A stretch of DNA of 64,000 nt from Manduca sexta (Eukaryota; Arthropoda; Insecta; Lepidoptera; Sphingidae), in the NCBI RefSeq assembly GCF_014839805.1, contig NC_051129.1:13086920-13150919 (forward strand), given 5' to 3'. The position numbers were made by a program, and so were the translations under genes. This document shows, in pieces, positions 1-10,460 of this stretch. Below the pieces are notes generated by a model, which saw nothing but the letters and a program-made list of their open reading frames with translations, had not been told where the DNA came from and made no database searches. Each line of letters begins with the position of its first letter. Positions within the stretch are counted from its first letter, which is position 1.

Positions 1-60
1 TCCAGTATTTCTGTTTATTTCCCATACGGTGACATGTTCTTTTTTTTTATTTCTTTAAAT

Positions 61-345
61 GACGAGACGAGCTTGCCGTTCGCCTGATGGTAAGCGATAC
101 GACCGCCCATAAACAGTAGAAACACCATCCAACACCTTGAATTACAAAGTATTGTTTGGTATTCCACTGCGCTCGCCAACCTGAGACATGAGGTGTTAAG
201 TCTTATTATGTCCAATAGTTACACTGGCTACAATGCCCTTTAAACGTGAACACAACAGTGATTACACACTGCTGCTTGGCGGCAGAAATAGACATTGCGG
301 TGGTACCTACCCAGACGGACTCTCACATATGAGAGACCTACCACC
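61..345 (-). repeat. Lepidopteran-type dispersed SINE-like repeat (A1 copy)
   Basis: Read on the minus strand this matches a repeat seen several times in the window (6711-6890, 27471-27650 and the A2/A3 equivalents). It contains the blocks 'gagagaccta', 'cactgctgct', 'aacacaacag' and 'gacgagacgagcttgcc'. The family is common in moth and butterfly introns from general recall. I cannot assign it firmly to a named SINE or LINE tail. The small open frames inside it are not genes. Confidence 0.7.
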
Positions 346-1261
346 AGTTGAAGATCATACGGACGGATACGGAATTGCAAAACGTGGACCGGTTCTATCT
401 CTGTCTATTCTTCGGACGTAAAGTCATGAATGTATACTACAAAATATCTCACATAACCCAATTACAATGACTGCCAACTCCACAAATGTGCAATCAAAAC
501 AAACAATGTAACGTTACATAAAATATGAGCTATCGTCTACTGCGTTTCCGTCGCTAACAATCACACGGACAGACACGTTCTATTTATAGACTTACATATA
601 TTTGTGCGTGTGTCACTAGCATTAGAGTTGAATATTCCGTACATATCAACGTAGATAACTTCCTATCGTGAGAATTATTACTATCGTCAATATATTCAGC
701 GATCTTGAAGTTAAAAAAGGAATTTGTTATCCTGAGACTTCCAACGTTAAGCATTAACACGGGTTTAGATTAACAAGAAAACTTACAGTACTACCGCAAG
801 CGATTTTTAGCATTTCAACAAGCACGGATCGGTAAATTTTGCGGCAAATCTCATGTGTATAAAACTATTAAAATATTGCTGCTAGTGTAAACGCATCTGG
901 AAGTTATTACGCAATATATTGCTGCAAGAACTTGCTAGTTTAAGCTTAGTATTACCGTAGCAGTAATAACACTGGCTGGAATATCCTTCAAACCGGAACA
1001 CAACAGACCTAACATAGTGCTCACTGAATAGATAGGGTTAAATAATATCATTATGTTTTCTAATAATAACCACAGATTATGTGCTACTAACGTTATCGAT
1101 AAATTACTTAACATTAAATGGCGCGTTCATAATCAAGTGCCACTTACGGACACACATTGTTTTCAGATAATACTATGATTATTTAATTGACATAATTTAT
1201 GTGTGATATCATGCTTTTAAGAGTCGTTTTCTACAAATGTATCTAACTTGTCTTAAGGCTC
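346..1261. other. Gene-free stretch with a second fragment of the SINE-like repeat
   Basis: No coding region is visible. Around 965-1030 a diverged fragment of the 61-345 repeat recurs in the same orientation ('aacactggctggaatatcct', 'ggaacacaacag'). The equivalents are near 29100 and 40685. The rest is AT-rich sequence without recognisable content. Confidence 0.5.
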
Positions 1262-1375
1262 GCTCACTATCACATCATGGGACGGAACGCACTTGGCGAA
1301 ATGTGGGTGGCCTGGTTGCGTCTCTGGATACCCCTTCGAGGATAAAGGCATGATGTGTGTTTGTTTGTTTGTATT
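1262..1375 (+). repeat. 3' part of a tRNA-derived lepidopteran SINE (A1 copy)
   Basis: It shows 'actatcacatcatgggacgg', 'cacttggcgaaatgtggg' and 'ccccttcgaggataaaggca', followed by a TG-rich tail. These blocks continue the body of the SINE copies at 13620-13870 and 51590-51785, so this is a 5'-truncated member of the same family. Equivalents lie at 29396-29510 and 40980-41092. Confidence 0.75.
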
Positions 1376-4300
1376 CCTAACACTGATCTTATAACCTGTT
1401 TGAAGACAGTCCCTTCGCCCACCTTCTGCGGTCTTGGTATTAGATAGTTTCCTTAACTATCGAATACCAAGAACGCATCAAGACCGCTAATTTCAATCTG
1501 GTCCTAAAATTCTCCATGGAGTGTACTAACATGATAATTTGAAGTTATTGTACTTGTGTGTAGAGTATGTTAGCGACAGGCTGTACAATGTGGTAAATTT
1601 CAGCTATTGAAGTTCCATTGAACGCATCCTTGTACGAGTTCTGTGTAGAACTTACCAACATTTTACGCCTTTTACTTATTATTTCACTGCTATCTATATT
1701 AGTACCTACCACAGTTTTTAATCCATATAACTTTCCATTTTTCTTCACCCCGTATAGCGGTTTTCGTGCAAATACCCAAAATCTTCGTTAAAAAGTTCAC
1801 ATAGATCGATTTACATTTTGCAATTTCTATTAAATAGAAAAACTGTGGAAGACATTGAAAAGACGTACACCTGTTTAAAATTTATCTCATATCGAATATT
1901 TTAACTCTTTCAAATATCCTGCATGTAGTATTAACTCTTTTATCACTATAATTTCTTCATTAATTATCTTCATTTAAGAACAATTAACTTTAACGAACAG
2001 AATCTCAAGCATCCATTACTTAACCTCTCGATCGGTTCGTTAAAGCAATTACGTTGGCTCGTTAATGTTCGGTCACATTCCTCGCTCAACGTGCTGGTAC
2101 CGCTTCGTAACCTGAACTCCTTGGTGGCACGCTGCTGGCCACGTGAGGGATAAATTGTCACGGTATCACAACTCTGTTGTTGTGATTTATTTTGAACTGG
2201 ATTAAAGTCCATCGTTTTCCAGTTGACTTTTTCTCTGGAAATTGAGTCGACTGGTTTTAATCTGTTCGTGCTTGAACACTGCTTGAAGATATGGGTAGAA
2301 TCATCGAAGAATTACTTATTAGGAAATTAGAGAGGATTTGTTAAAGTTCGGCAATTTCAGTGACCCTATGTAATGTAACAGCAAAACCACCACTTATTAT
2401 CGTCCCGAGGGAAAAAGTAATTGTTCTATATTTTAAACCCTTTTTAGTGTTTGGAACTTTTACGAGTTCTGTCTCGGTTGAACGGCTTCTTATCGTCTGC
2501 CTGTGATAAACGTGACTTGTAAAAATAATTTTATTACACGCTTTAATATTAATTTTTGTATTCAATTTTTATATTACTAAGGGCTAATTTGTTAATCGTC
2601 ACATAAAATTTATTTATTTAATAATGTATAACTTGAGTAAGTAGTAGTTGATAAAAGTGATAGAAAATAACAACTTTATACGAAAAACATTCAATTTTAA
2701 ATCGATTGTATTTCATCCTATGAATAATTTTTGTATCATGATTGAAAAATTTGTCTTTAATGACATACCAAGTAAATTAGGCATCGTCGCCTGGTGATAG
2801 GCACTATAAGTTTCCCTAGAGAGCAGCAACACCCAGAAGCTTAAACTAAAAATCTTTTTATAGCTCAGCACAGCTCATCGCGATATTAGATGTTCAGCCC
2901 ATTCAATCTTGTCAGGTTACAGAAATATTTTACAATACTGTTATTTATCCGTTTGTTCGCAATCATCTATGCGTAACTGTTAACAATATTTATGCTACAT
3001 GTGGATTAGAAATTCCATCTCTAATGATCTATCGAAACGATCACGACTGCTATTATATTCCGATTGCAATATAAATACTTTATAAGCATGTATTTAGTTG
3101 GGTATATAATTGGCTAAGTATTCAAGTCTTTATAGCAATAGGTTTTGCTAGCGGTTTCGCCCGCTTGGATAACGTTTCCTAGGGTTAATTTTTCTCTTCT
3201 CCAAGATTCAAAGTAGCTTATGGGGTATTCCACGTGAAGCGGGCACGAACAAAAAACTCGATGTCTCAGATTTTCGTAATATTTGATTATGTTATACCTG
3301 TATATGTCCTCGATCCAGATACAAAATATTATTAAAGTATAAACCCTGGTTAGCGAGTTAAAGGACTTTGGAGTTTTGACTGGCCGGCTGGTATACGCCA
3401 CTTCGAATCCAATTATCAAGTAAATGTTACAATAAAATAAATAAAGCAATGAAATAAATACTTCATTTAATGAGTTTTTTATTGTATTTTTGGAAATAAA
3501 AAATGTTTTTTTTTATTGAAAAAAAAGTGTTTGAAAGTTTCAAACTTGAATTTCATAAAGTTGCATATTTATATATTTTTTTATTTTTTTTCTAAAAATA
3601 GCTATTATTGTATAGATAATCTCTGCGAAGTTTCATAATGTGCTGAGAAGTCGTTTAGGAGCTAGACCGATTACAGTGCCGAAGCGCGGCGGTCGCCAGA
3701 AAGAGCGAAGTAATGAAAACTTTCAATTAAACTAAATACTTTAGATCAGATAATTTTATCATGTTTTGCATTGCTTTAAGGATTCAATTACATCTGATTA
3801 TAATATTAAAAAACATATTTATATTACTGACGGTGCACAACAACATTACAACAGTAGCCTTTAATTAAATAATTCTTTTGTAAGGGTGTGTTAATTATAC
3901 TAAATCCAATAGACATTTCAGTTCCAGATACGTATCTTTATTTAAATTTACTTTGTTCATTTGAACCTCATTTGTATAAATGCCGCAAATTGTCATTTCG
4001 TTCATAAACACTAAAAATAGCTAAGGTCGATATATATGTATTACGTACAGTATGCCATAGAATATACTATATACTAAATAGATATAATCTAAAATTATTC
4101 TGGTACAAATATAGTCCAGTTAATAGGTTGAAGACATCTGTCGAGTGCACTCATTCCGCCCACACTCACTAATTTCTGTTATACCGATTACATTGGATAT
4201 TGGATACAACATCTCTAGTCTTCTTTTCCTAAATGTAAGCAAAAGATGCATTATGGTAACCACACTTAATGCCTGCGTCTTCGAGATAGGGAATAGACGT

Positions 4301-4556
4301 ATTAAATAGCGGACCTTCCCCATCTCGCACCCTTACACTTGATCAACCCTAAGTGACATTGTACCCAAATCTCTTATCGATAATAAAAGTTCCCCCCATG
4401 TTGTATCATTTGGATACTAAAAAAAATTGCATGCGTCTTCTATAGTATTGTTTTCTTACATGTCAAACGCCATAACTAAGTAACCAATAGATTGATTACT
4501 GACCACACCTAATGGGCTACGTTTCATTGCAAATCCGCATAATACTGGTAGAGAAC
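1376..4556. other. No gene recognised; empty Helitron site at 2326/2327
   Basis: The only open frames are short, and they are altered by indels between the three copies, which argues against coding. At 2326/2327 the sequence runs straight through the point where A2 and A3 carry a Helitron. Around 3146-3175 a short degenerate 'gcggtttcgcccgcttgg' block resembles the Helitron end hairpin. Nothing else was recognised. Confidence 0.5.
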
Positions 4557-5610
4557 ACTGGATGCAACGTGACTTGTCAGTTCCACTTGAATGAGCGTAC
4601 AAGCCACGCCAGTATCCGAAAGATCAAGTGTCTATGGCGTGACTGTATAAAGCGCTGGCTCTAGTACGCACATGCGTTGATGTTGTCATGATCAGCTGAC
4701 AGTAGAACTGAAATGGGAGGTTAATAAAACAGTCAATCAATGTCTCGTTTATGTGTAGATATTTGTCAGTAGTCTATGATTTGGATGCAACGTGTGTTGG
4801 CGGTTCCACTCGAATGGGCTTACAAGCATTCGGAAGATCAGGTGTCGATGGCGCAACAGCCGACAACATCGGCTCCACGCACGTGCGTCAGTTTATATTG
4901 TCATGCTCTGCAGGTGGAACTGAGATGGAGAATACATGAATATTCAAATCGAAGTTTTAACCCATTTTAACACTTAGCATTTAGATGCATTGTGACATAT
5001 TAATTCCACTCGGGGTAACACAATTGGAAGATCAGGAGTGGACGGCCCACTGATAAGCGGTACCAACACACATCAGTCCAAATTGCCAGAATAGTTTGGC
5101 AATTGGATTGACTTGGAGGAATTTATTAATCTCTTCGCCTAATAGTCCAGGTTTCTTCTTTTTTTATACAACGTCACAGCTAAGTGACCCAACTGCGCCT
5201 GATGGTCAGCGGAGTGGAGTCCATATAGAATGTCGACTGACGACTGATGATACTCCTAGCTAGTCGTCACATTTAGACGAGCCTGTTTGAACAGGATATA
5301 TACAGGCCGAACTCGGAACACGACACATTTGCGAAGGCCACTATAGCGGGTTTTAATGCCTCGTTCACGGTGGTTACTATTCGGACGGATACAAAATATA
5401 TCCTACCACCAGCCTCCTGTCCATACCTTCAGGTAAAACCTGCATTTGAAGCAACGTGACTTGTAAGTTCCAGTCCAATAGGTTTACAAGGAAGATCAGG
5501 TGTCGATGGCGCGACAGCAGCGGCGCCGGCGCCCACGTTCCCTCCGCACGTGCTGAGGATTATGTTGTCGGTATCGGTTGACAGTGGTGACTTGAACGGA
5601 GTGACTCATG
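4557..5610. repeat. Four diverged ~160-200 bp repeats in a row (A1 copy)
   Basis: Units start near 4560, 4784, 4985 and 5448. They share 'gatgcaacgtgacttg', 'gttccactcgaatg', 'aagatcaggtgtcgatggcg' and, near the unit end, 'gcacgtgcgt' plus 'gtggaactgagatgg'. The third unit is shorter, and another dispersed repeat (5190-5425) separates the third and fourth. The fourth holds a GC-rich spot at 5506-5560. The family is unknown to me. Equivalent arrays are at 33177-34235 and 44788-45842. Confidence 0.7.
5190..5425 (+). repeat. Dispersed 'gtcgactgacga' SINE-like repeat (A1 copy)
   Basis: It contains 'gatggtcagcggagtggagt', 'aatgtcgactgacga', 'gcctgtttgaacaggatata' and 'cactatagcgggttttaatg'. Other members are at 25290-25635, 50466-50760 and 61884-62110 and in the A2/A3 equivalents (33812-34045, 45420-45655). 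It lies within the 4557-5610 repeat cluster. Confidence 0.72.
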
Positions 5611-6710
5611 AACAATTTTTTATCAGTTAAGATTGATAACCTATGTTCGAAATTATTGGAGATTAGTTCCATGCTCCATTATCAATGTCTGGTCAAATTG
5701 TAGGGAGTTTGGTAGTCAATATGTAATTGATTTTAGTTTGGTTTCAGCGTTAGATGTTTATGTTAGTAGAAGAAGTATGAAGAAAGGCCTGAAAAGTCGA
5801 ATATGACGCCAAATTCAAGAGGATTAGGGGATAATAGTATCTCACTCTGATATACGTCCCTGCAATTCTAATAAGCCAAGATCGTCAGGTGACACCAAGC
5901 AACGAAGCTCGGTGACTATGTATATTCTTGACTATCATTAATCCAAAATGAAATTAATAGATCAGGAGACTTTGGAAATTGACATATTAATCTAAATCGA
6001 TTTTGTCAATGTTAATTACACGTTAAGGAACATTCTTATCAATAAGGATAATAACTATTACTTATTCTAGTTATTTGAGAGCTAAAGAACCAAGCACTAA
6101 TCAAATTATTTATTAATTAAAAAAGCCTCTAATTAACTTTATCAATCTTCGCTGTATCAGGTATTCACGTGTTAGCCCGCACGTTACTGCTGGCTTCTGA
6201 CTAAAGTCAATTACGAAATTATTTACGACGGCTTATGACGTCTTGTGAATTTACGTTTTGCGAACAGGTGTAATCTGTTTTTTTCGTCGGTATAATGTTT
6301 AGTTATAAATTAATATATTATAATAATGTAACTGCATCTTTTCGAAAGTATTTCCAAACATATTCTATCTGTGATGGAGGACAAACAACTGTTTAGACTT
6401 TAAAATTTTCAGTTAATAGAAGTGAAAGCGAATATCTTTAATATATCCGATTGGTAAAAATATATAAATATGCATGTTTATAAATTATTTTAAAAATATA
6501 TTTTTGACTATTATCTTAATTTTGGACTAACATAAACGAAAGTAAATTAATAAAATTGGTTATATAAATAACAGAGATATAAATATTTGTCACGCCAATG
6601 TGTATTCGGCGCAAAACTCTGCACGTTGCACAAACGATTCGGCTTAGTTTCTAAGACCGACCGCCTGACGTGTCAGATACTATGGGGTCACATTCAGAAT
6701 TATTAACAAC
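5611..6710. other. Gene-free AT-rich stretch
   Basis: No open frame of note, RNA gene or recognised repeat is visible. The A2 copy of this stretch breaks off at the second N gap (35087), next to a run of A. Confidence 0.4.
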
Positions 6711-6890
6711 ATAACTACTGGGCATTATGAGACTTAACATCTTGTCTCAAAAGTGACGAGCGCAGTGGAGAACCACGCAGTACTTTGTAATTGAAAGTTC
6801 TGTATGTTCTTCTAACTGTTTATGGACGGTCGTATTGTTTACCACCAAGCGAGTGACATACACGGCTCGTCATTGAGTTGCAATAAAAAA
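6711..6890 (+). repeat. SINE-like repeat, plus orientation
   Basis: 'actactgggcattatgagac', 'ttaacatcttgt', 'gacgagcgcagtgga' and 'ggtcgtattgtttaccacca' identify this as the opposite orientation of the 61-345 family. Its equivalent is 46957-47140. Confidence 0.7.
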
Positions 6891-7164
6891 CGTGATCTAC
6901 CGGATCTCTTTCCCATCTTCTGCTGTAAAAACAACACCAAACAGGTTTCTATGCAAAATTAAAATACCAATGTCATTTTTCTTAACATATTATGTAACCA
7001 GTTCGCACAGAAACAGTGGGTTAAACAAAATGCGACCTTTATCATCTCGTGCGGCCCTGACCTCCGCGAACAATTTATAAAGGAAGTAAAGAAACATTTG
7101 CATATTATTTTATGTTTCAAAAAAAACAATAACCCGTTTCCTGTTACAAATGTCATACAATTCA

Positions 7165-7193
7165 GTTGAGGTGTTTGTGTAAAACACCTCAAC
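7165..7193. repeat. 12-bp perfect inverted repeat (hairpin)
   Basis: Arms 7165-7176 and 7182-7193 (gttgaggtgttt / aaacacctcaac) flank a 5-nt loop. It is preserved exactly at 47411-47439 in A3. The function is unknown. Confidence 0.85.
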
Positions 7194-7426
7194 AGGTGTT
7201 TGTGCGATTTATAAAACAATAATAACACATAAATAAACATATAAGAAGTTAAAAGTTTACAAAAAGGGTAGTGTTTTATGAAATTTAAATACGAAGTATA
7301 CAGAATTTTGTTCTATGTTTGAAAAAATATGAATACTATTTAAATAAGAACCCCTCAACCTCTCGGATGGGAATTTTCAGAAAAAGATACCAGATGCCCT
7401 CCGATTTGCTTCTAACAATATTAAAG

Positions 7427-7489
7427 TTAAGTTTCTTACGTAACATATTAAGACACAGGTGGTCCTAATATGTTACGTAAGAAACTTAA
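7427..7489. repeat. 24-bp perfect inverted repeat with 15-nt loop
   Basis: The left arm is 7427-7450, the loop 7451-7465 and the right arm 7466-7489; the arms are exact reverse complements over 24 bases. The identical structure lies at 47675-47737. It could be a very short foldback element or a transcribed hairpin; no flanking target duplication was identified. Confidence 0.9.
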
Positions 7490-8532
7490 TGATTTATTAT
7501 TTTATCATACCATAATTAGGAGGTGAGCATGCAGTAGGCTTTTGTTCACAATGTTTGTATGAAGTTTGATCAAACATGCATAACAATTACCATAAATAAT
7601 GGACTTATTAGTGTGGACACGATGACTTGTTATAAAGACATGTTGTGAAGAACAGTAAGGTACATTATATTAAAGAGACTTGAGATATTTTAATAAAATA
7701 ATGGAAACTAAAATAATAAGTGAACGTGCATTTTCTTAAATAATATATCACTCAAATACTGCCATTATTTAGCCTAATTATCACGACGATACCAAGTATT
7801 GGAACCTCTTTAATGCAAGAACCTATATAAGTAGTTATAGATGCTGTCAAACAACTAGATCCAGTAGGCGAGGCTTGAGAGGGCTGCAGGAGGCAAAAGT
7901 TGCTTAATCCATCAATCGTTCGGTCGATAGATATGTCTGCCCCGCGTGCGCTTCCTCGTGGACATCTACAAGCTATGGGTCAAGTTGTGTGACGGCATCC
8001 ATACCAAAGGGTAAGTTACTTCTGCAGAGCAACAATCTGCGAGTATTTAGGGTCTTATTTAAATATATAGATTCTATTTATCGTAAAGTCCACCTTAACA
8101 TGCGTTGTATACAATAAAACAAAAAGTCTAATTTTCAAATTCCAGTAAATTAGCAACCAATAGACAGGTCATTTGCCGGCGTCAGATCTTCAGTTATTTT
8201 CGTTTTCCAACATTGCAGTACCGTTCTGACCGGTGTGGTGCCAAGAAATAAAACGGTGACGTAACTGTCACCCGTATAGTATACCGTATAGTCGTCGTGT
8301 AGTATAAGAAATCAGAGCGCGGCCTTGGAGGCTCGCGAAAGAGTAATACTTCATTTATCATCCGTGACCTAAAAAAGTTTTTCGAGTAAAAAATTTACAG
8401 GCTCCCCCGAAGGTAACTTAAACGTAGTTGTAGCAAGTATATGTTCAAAATAGTATCACGCGGACTTGAAAATTACGATTTCGCAAGCATTTACTTTAAT
8501 TTATAGAAGCTAGATTTATGTGATATGCAAAT

Positions 8533-8583
8533 GAACGACGGGACGAGTATGCTGCTGGCAATGATCACCCCATAAACAGTAAC
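8533..8583 (-). repeat. Short fragment of the SINE-like repeat
   Basis: 'aacgacgggacgagtatgct' and 'aatgatcaccccataaacag' match the start of the 61-345 repeat in diverged form. Its A3 counterpart is 48781-48830. Confidence 0.55.
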
Positions 8584-9258
8584 ATTATTAAAACTTTAAT
8601 TCTAACAACACACTGATACATGTTTAACTAACAAAAAATATATTATACATTTTTGTAAACACAATCTTTTTTTATATCTTCTTATCAATCTTTGGAATTC
8701 TCAATATATCTTTGGGATGGTCAATGGTGATTCAAAACAAACGAGACGCTCCCGCTATTGATCCTAAAGACGTAATAGAAACTAGAGCAAAGTAGGTTTA
8801 TGTCATTCGCTTATCAGCGCCTAAAAATTAACTGGAGTGGAAATAATCGATGGGCCTTGACGTTGACTGATATCGTAGAGGATATTCCATCTCGGCGATA
8901 TCAGATCAAACTTGATAAAAGGACCGCGTTGTATTAGTTGGAAATGCTATGAAAATATTCATAAAATATTCAAATGATCTGTTGGAACTGGCAAGTCAAC
9001 AGTTGTTAAAAGTGATTGAACGCCTTTAATGGATGATTCTAAGTTCCTGTTCATTCTTTAACGGTTGGTTTTTAGAACTTACAAACATAAAGAATATTCG
9101 CTCGATGCTGCTAAACGAGCTGACGACGTGCTTGCCGCGTCTGAAAAACGAAGTAAACGCGATGCAGTAGGCAACTGTGTACTTTTACATACAACGGTGT
9201 GCGTTAGAAACCTGCAAAGATGTAAAAAAGGGCTGTTTTTAAAAAGCTGATGCATTCT

Positions 9259-9405
9259 TACAAATATACCAAAACTCCAGAAACATCGAGATGGTTCGGA
9301 AACTCATATGTGTGCCGCACTATCAGACTGTGGAATGGTATGCCAGCATACGAGTTCCCTCCTTCCTATAACTTAAGGTCCTTCAAGCGGAGCGTGAAGA
9401 AGTAA
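9259..9405 (+). pseudogene. Remnant of the C-terminal end of a LINE reverse-transcriptase ORF (A1 copy)
   Basis: One frame, ending in TAA at 9403-9405, reads RTIRLWNGMPAYEFPPSYNL followed by a basic FKRSVKK end. This is the typical C-terminal signature of insect Jockey/CR1-type non-LTR retrotransposon ORF2 proteins (family knowledge). Only about 45 codons remain. The polymerase domain is absent, so this is a 5'-truncated insertion. The A3 copy (49503-49649) differs by a few residues nearer the usual form. The 3'-UTR seems to continue to about 9505, with 'cgcttaacatcaggtg', a common lepidopteran LINE tail block. Confidence 0.72.
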
Positions 9406-9442
9406 GTATGCCGGCCGGCATGATTGTGCCGACTGTCTGAGG

Positions 9443-9904
9443 ATGCTCGTATCTTTTGCAGGTCGTCCTTTGGGCTTCAATTCGCTTAACATCAGGTGCA
9501 GTAAAGCCACTTTACCGAGCTCCGATAATAAAATATTTGTATTTCGGCACGAAAATAGAATCTGCGACGTCTCGATTCACTCTAACCGCCGCGCTGTTAA
9601 TCTATTAGGTAATTTAAAAAGCATTACAATTACTCTGCGTCTACGTAATTGCCGCATTTGTCGGCTTAATTCAGTTGCAATATTAGAAAGCATGCTTAAT
9701 ATGATTTACTATGCGCTAATTTGTTGGATCGCTCTAATTTTAGATAATCAACAGTATGCAGGGACGTGTCCATATTGTCTGATTTTAAGCCTTATTTCCA
9801 TTAACAGTAGCACCATAATCCACTATTTCTACTTAAAATGTGTATTACAGTACTGTGCTGGTTATCACGTGGCGACATTATCTCGCATTGCCCAATTCTT
9901 TTAA
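9443..9904 (+). other. Unrecognised 153-codon open frame (A1 copy)
   Basis: The frame is open from an ATG at 9443 to a stop at 9902-9904. The product would be cysteine- and isoleucine-rich with no motif I recognise; residues ~85-105 and ~115-130 are hydrophobic. The A3 equivalent (49687-50148) has the same length with only three or four amino-acid differences, but the two DNA copies are nearly identical anyway, so that is weak evidence. The first codons lie in what looks like the 3'-UTR of the preceding LINE fragment. It is probably a chance frame. Confidence 0.2.
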
Positions 9905-9960
9905 TTTTAATACACACATATTGTTTAATAAGAGAAAAAGACAAAACATGATACGTATGG

Positions 9961-10460
9961 NNNNNNNNNNNNNNNNNNNNNNNNNNNNNNNNNNNNNNNN
10001 NNNNNNNNNNNNNNNNNNNNNNNNNNNNNNNNNNNNNNNNNNNNNNNNNNNNNNNNNNNNNNNNNNNNNNNNNNNNNNNNNNNNNNNNNNNNNNNNNNNN
10101 NNNNNNNNNNNNNNNNNNNNNNNNNNNNNNNNNNNNNNNNNNNNNNNNNNNNNNNNNNNNNNNNNNNNNNNNNNNNNNNNNNNNNNNNNNNNNNNNNNNN
10201 NNNNNNNNNNNNNNNNNNNNNNNNNNNNNNNNNNNNNNNNNNNNNNNNNNNNNNNNNNNNNNNNNNNNNNNNNNNNNNNNNNNNNNNNNNNNNNNNNNNN
10301 NNNNNNNNNNNNNNNNNNNNNNNNNNNNNNNNNNNNNNNNNNNNNNNNNNNNNNNNNNNNNNNNNNNNNNNNNNNNNNNNNNNNNNNNNNNNNNNNNNNN
10401 NNNNNNNNNNNNNNNNNNNNNNNNNNNNNNNNNNNNNNNNNNNNNNNNNNNNNNNNNNNN
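9961..10460. other. Assembly gap of exactly 500 N
   Basis: The gap has the same length as the second one at 35087-35586, which indicates a fixed placeholder rather than a measured distance. It ends copy A1 at a point equivalent to 50205 in A3. Open frames drawn across it are artefacts. Confidence 0.99.

Larger units (their letters stand above)
1..9960. repeat. Large repeated segment, copy A1 (right part of the B+A unit)
   Basis: Base 1 of the window aligns with 28116 and 39709, and the match runs collinearly to the N gap at 9961; the last bases before the gap match 50194-50205. Differences from the other copies are scattered substitutions and small indels, denser in the first 2.5 kb than in 6.9-9.9 kb. 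A1 lacks the ~0.49-kb Helitron present in A2 and A3 (empty site between 2326 and 2327). The window starts inside the segment, so its left part (B) would lie upstream. Contents are transposon remnants with no recognisable host gene. It could be an ancient duplicate or the alternative allele of the same locus. Confidence 0.93.

Noticed and set aside
4751..4970. Two overlapping 62-64 codon frames repeated in A1, A2 and A3
   Set aside because: They lie in the diverged repeat array, and a small insertion in A2 changes their ends; the repetition comes from the segment duplication, not selection.
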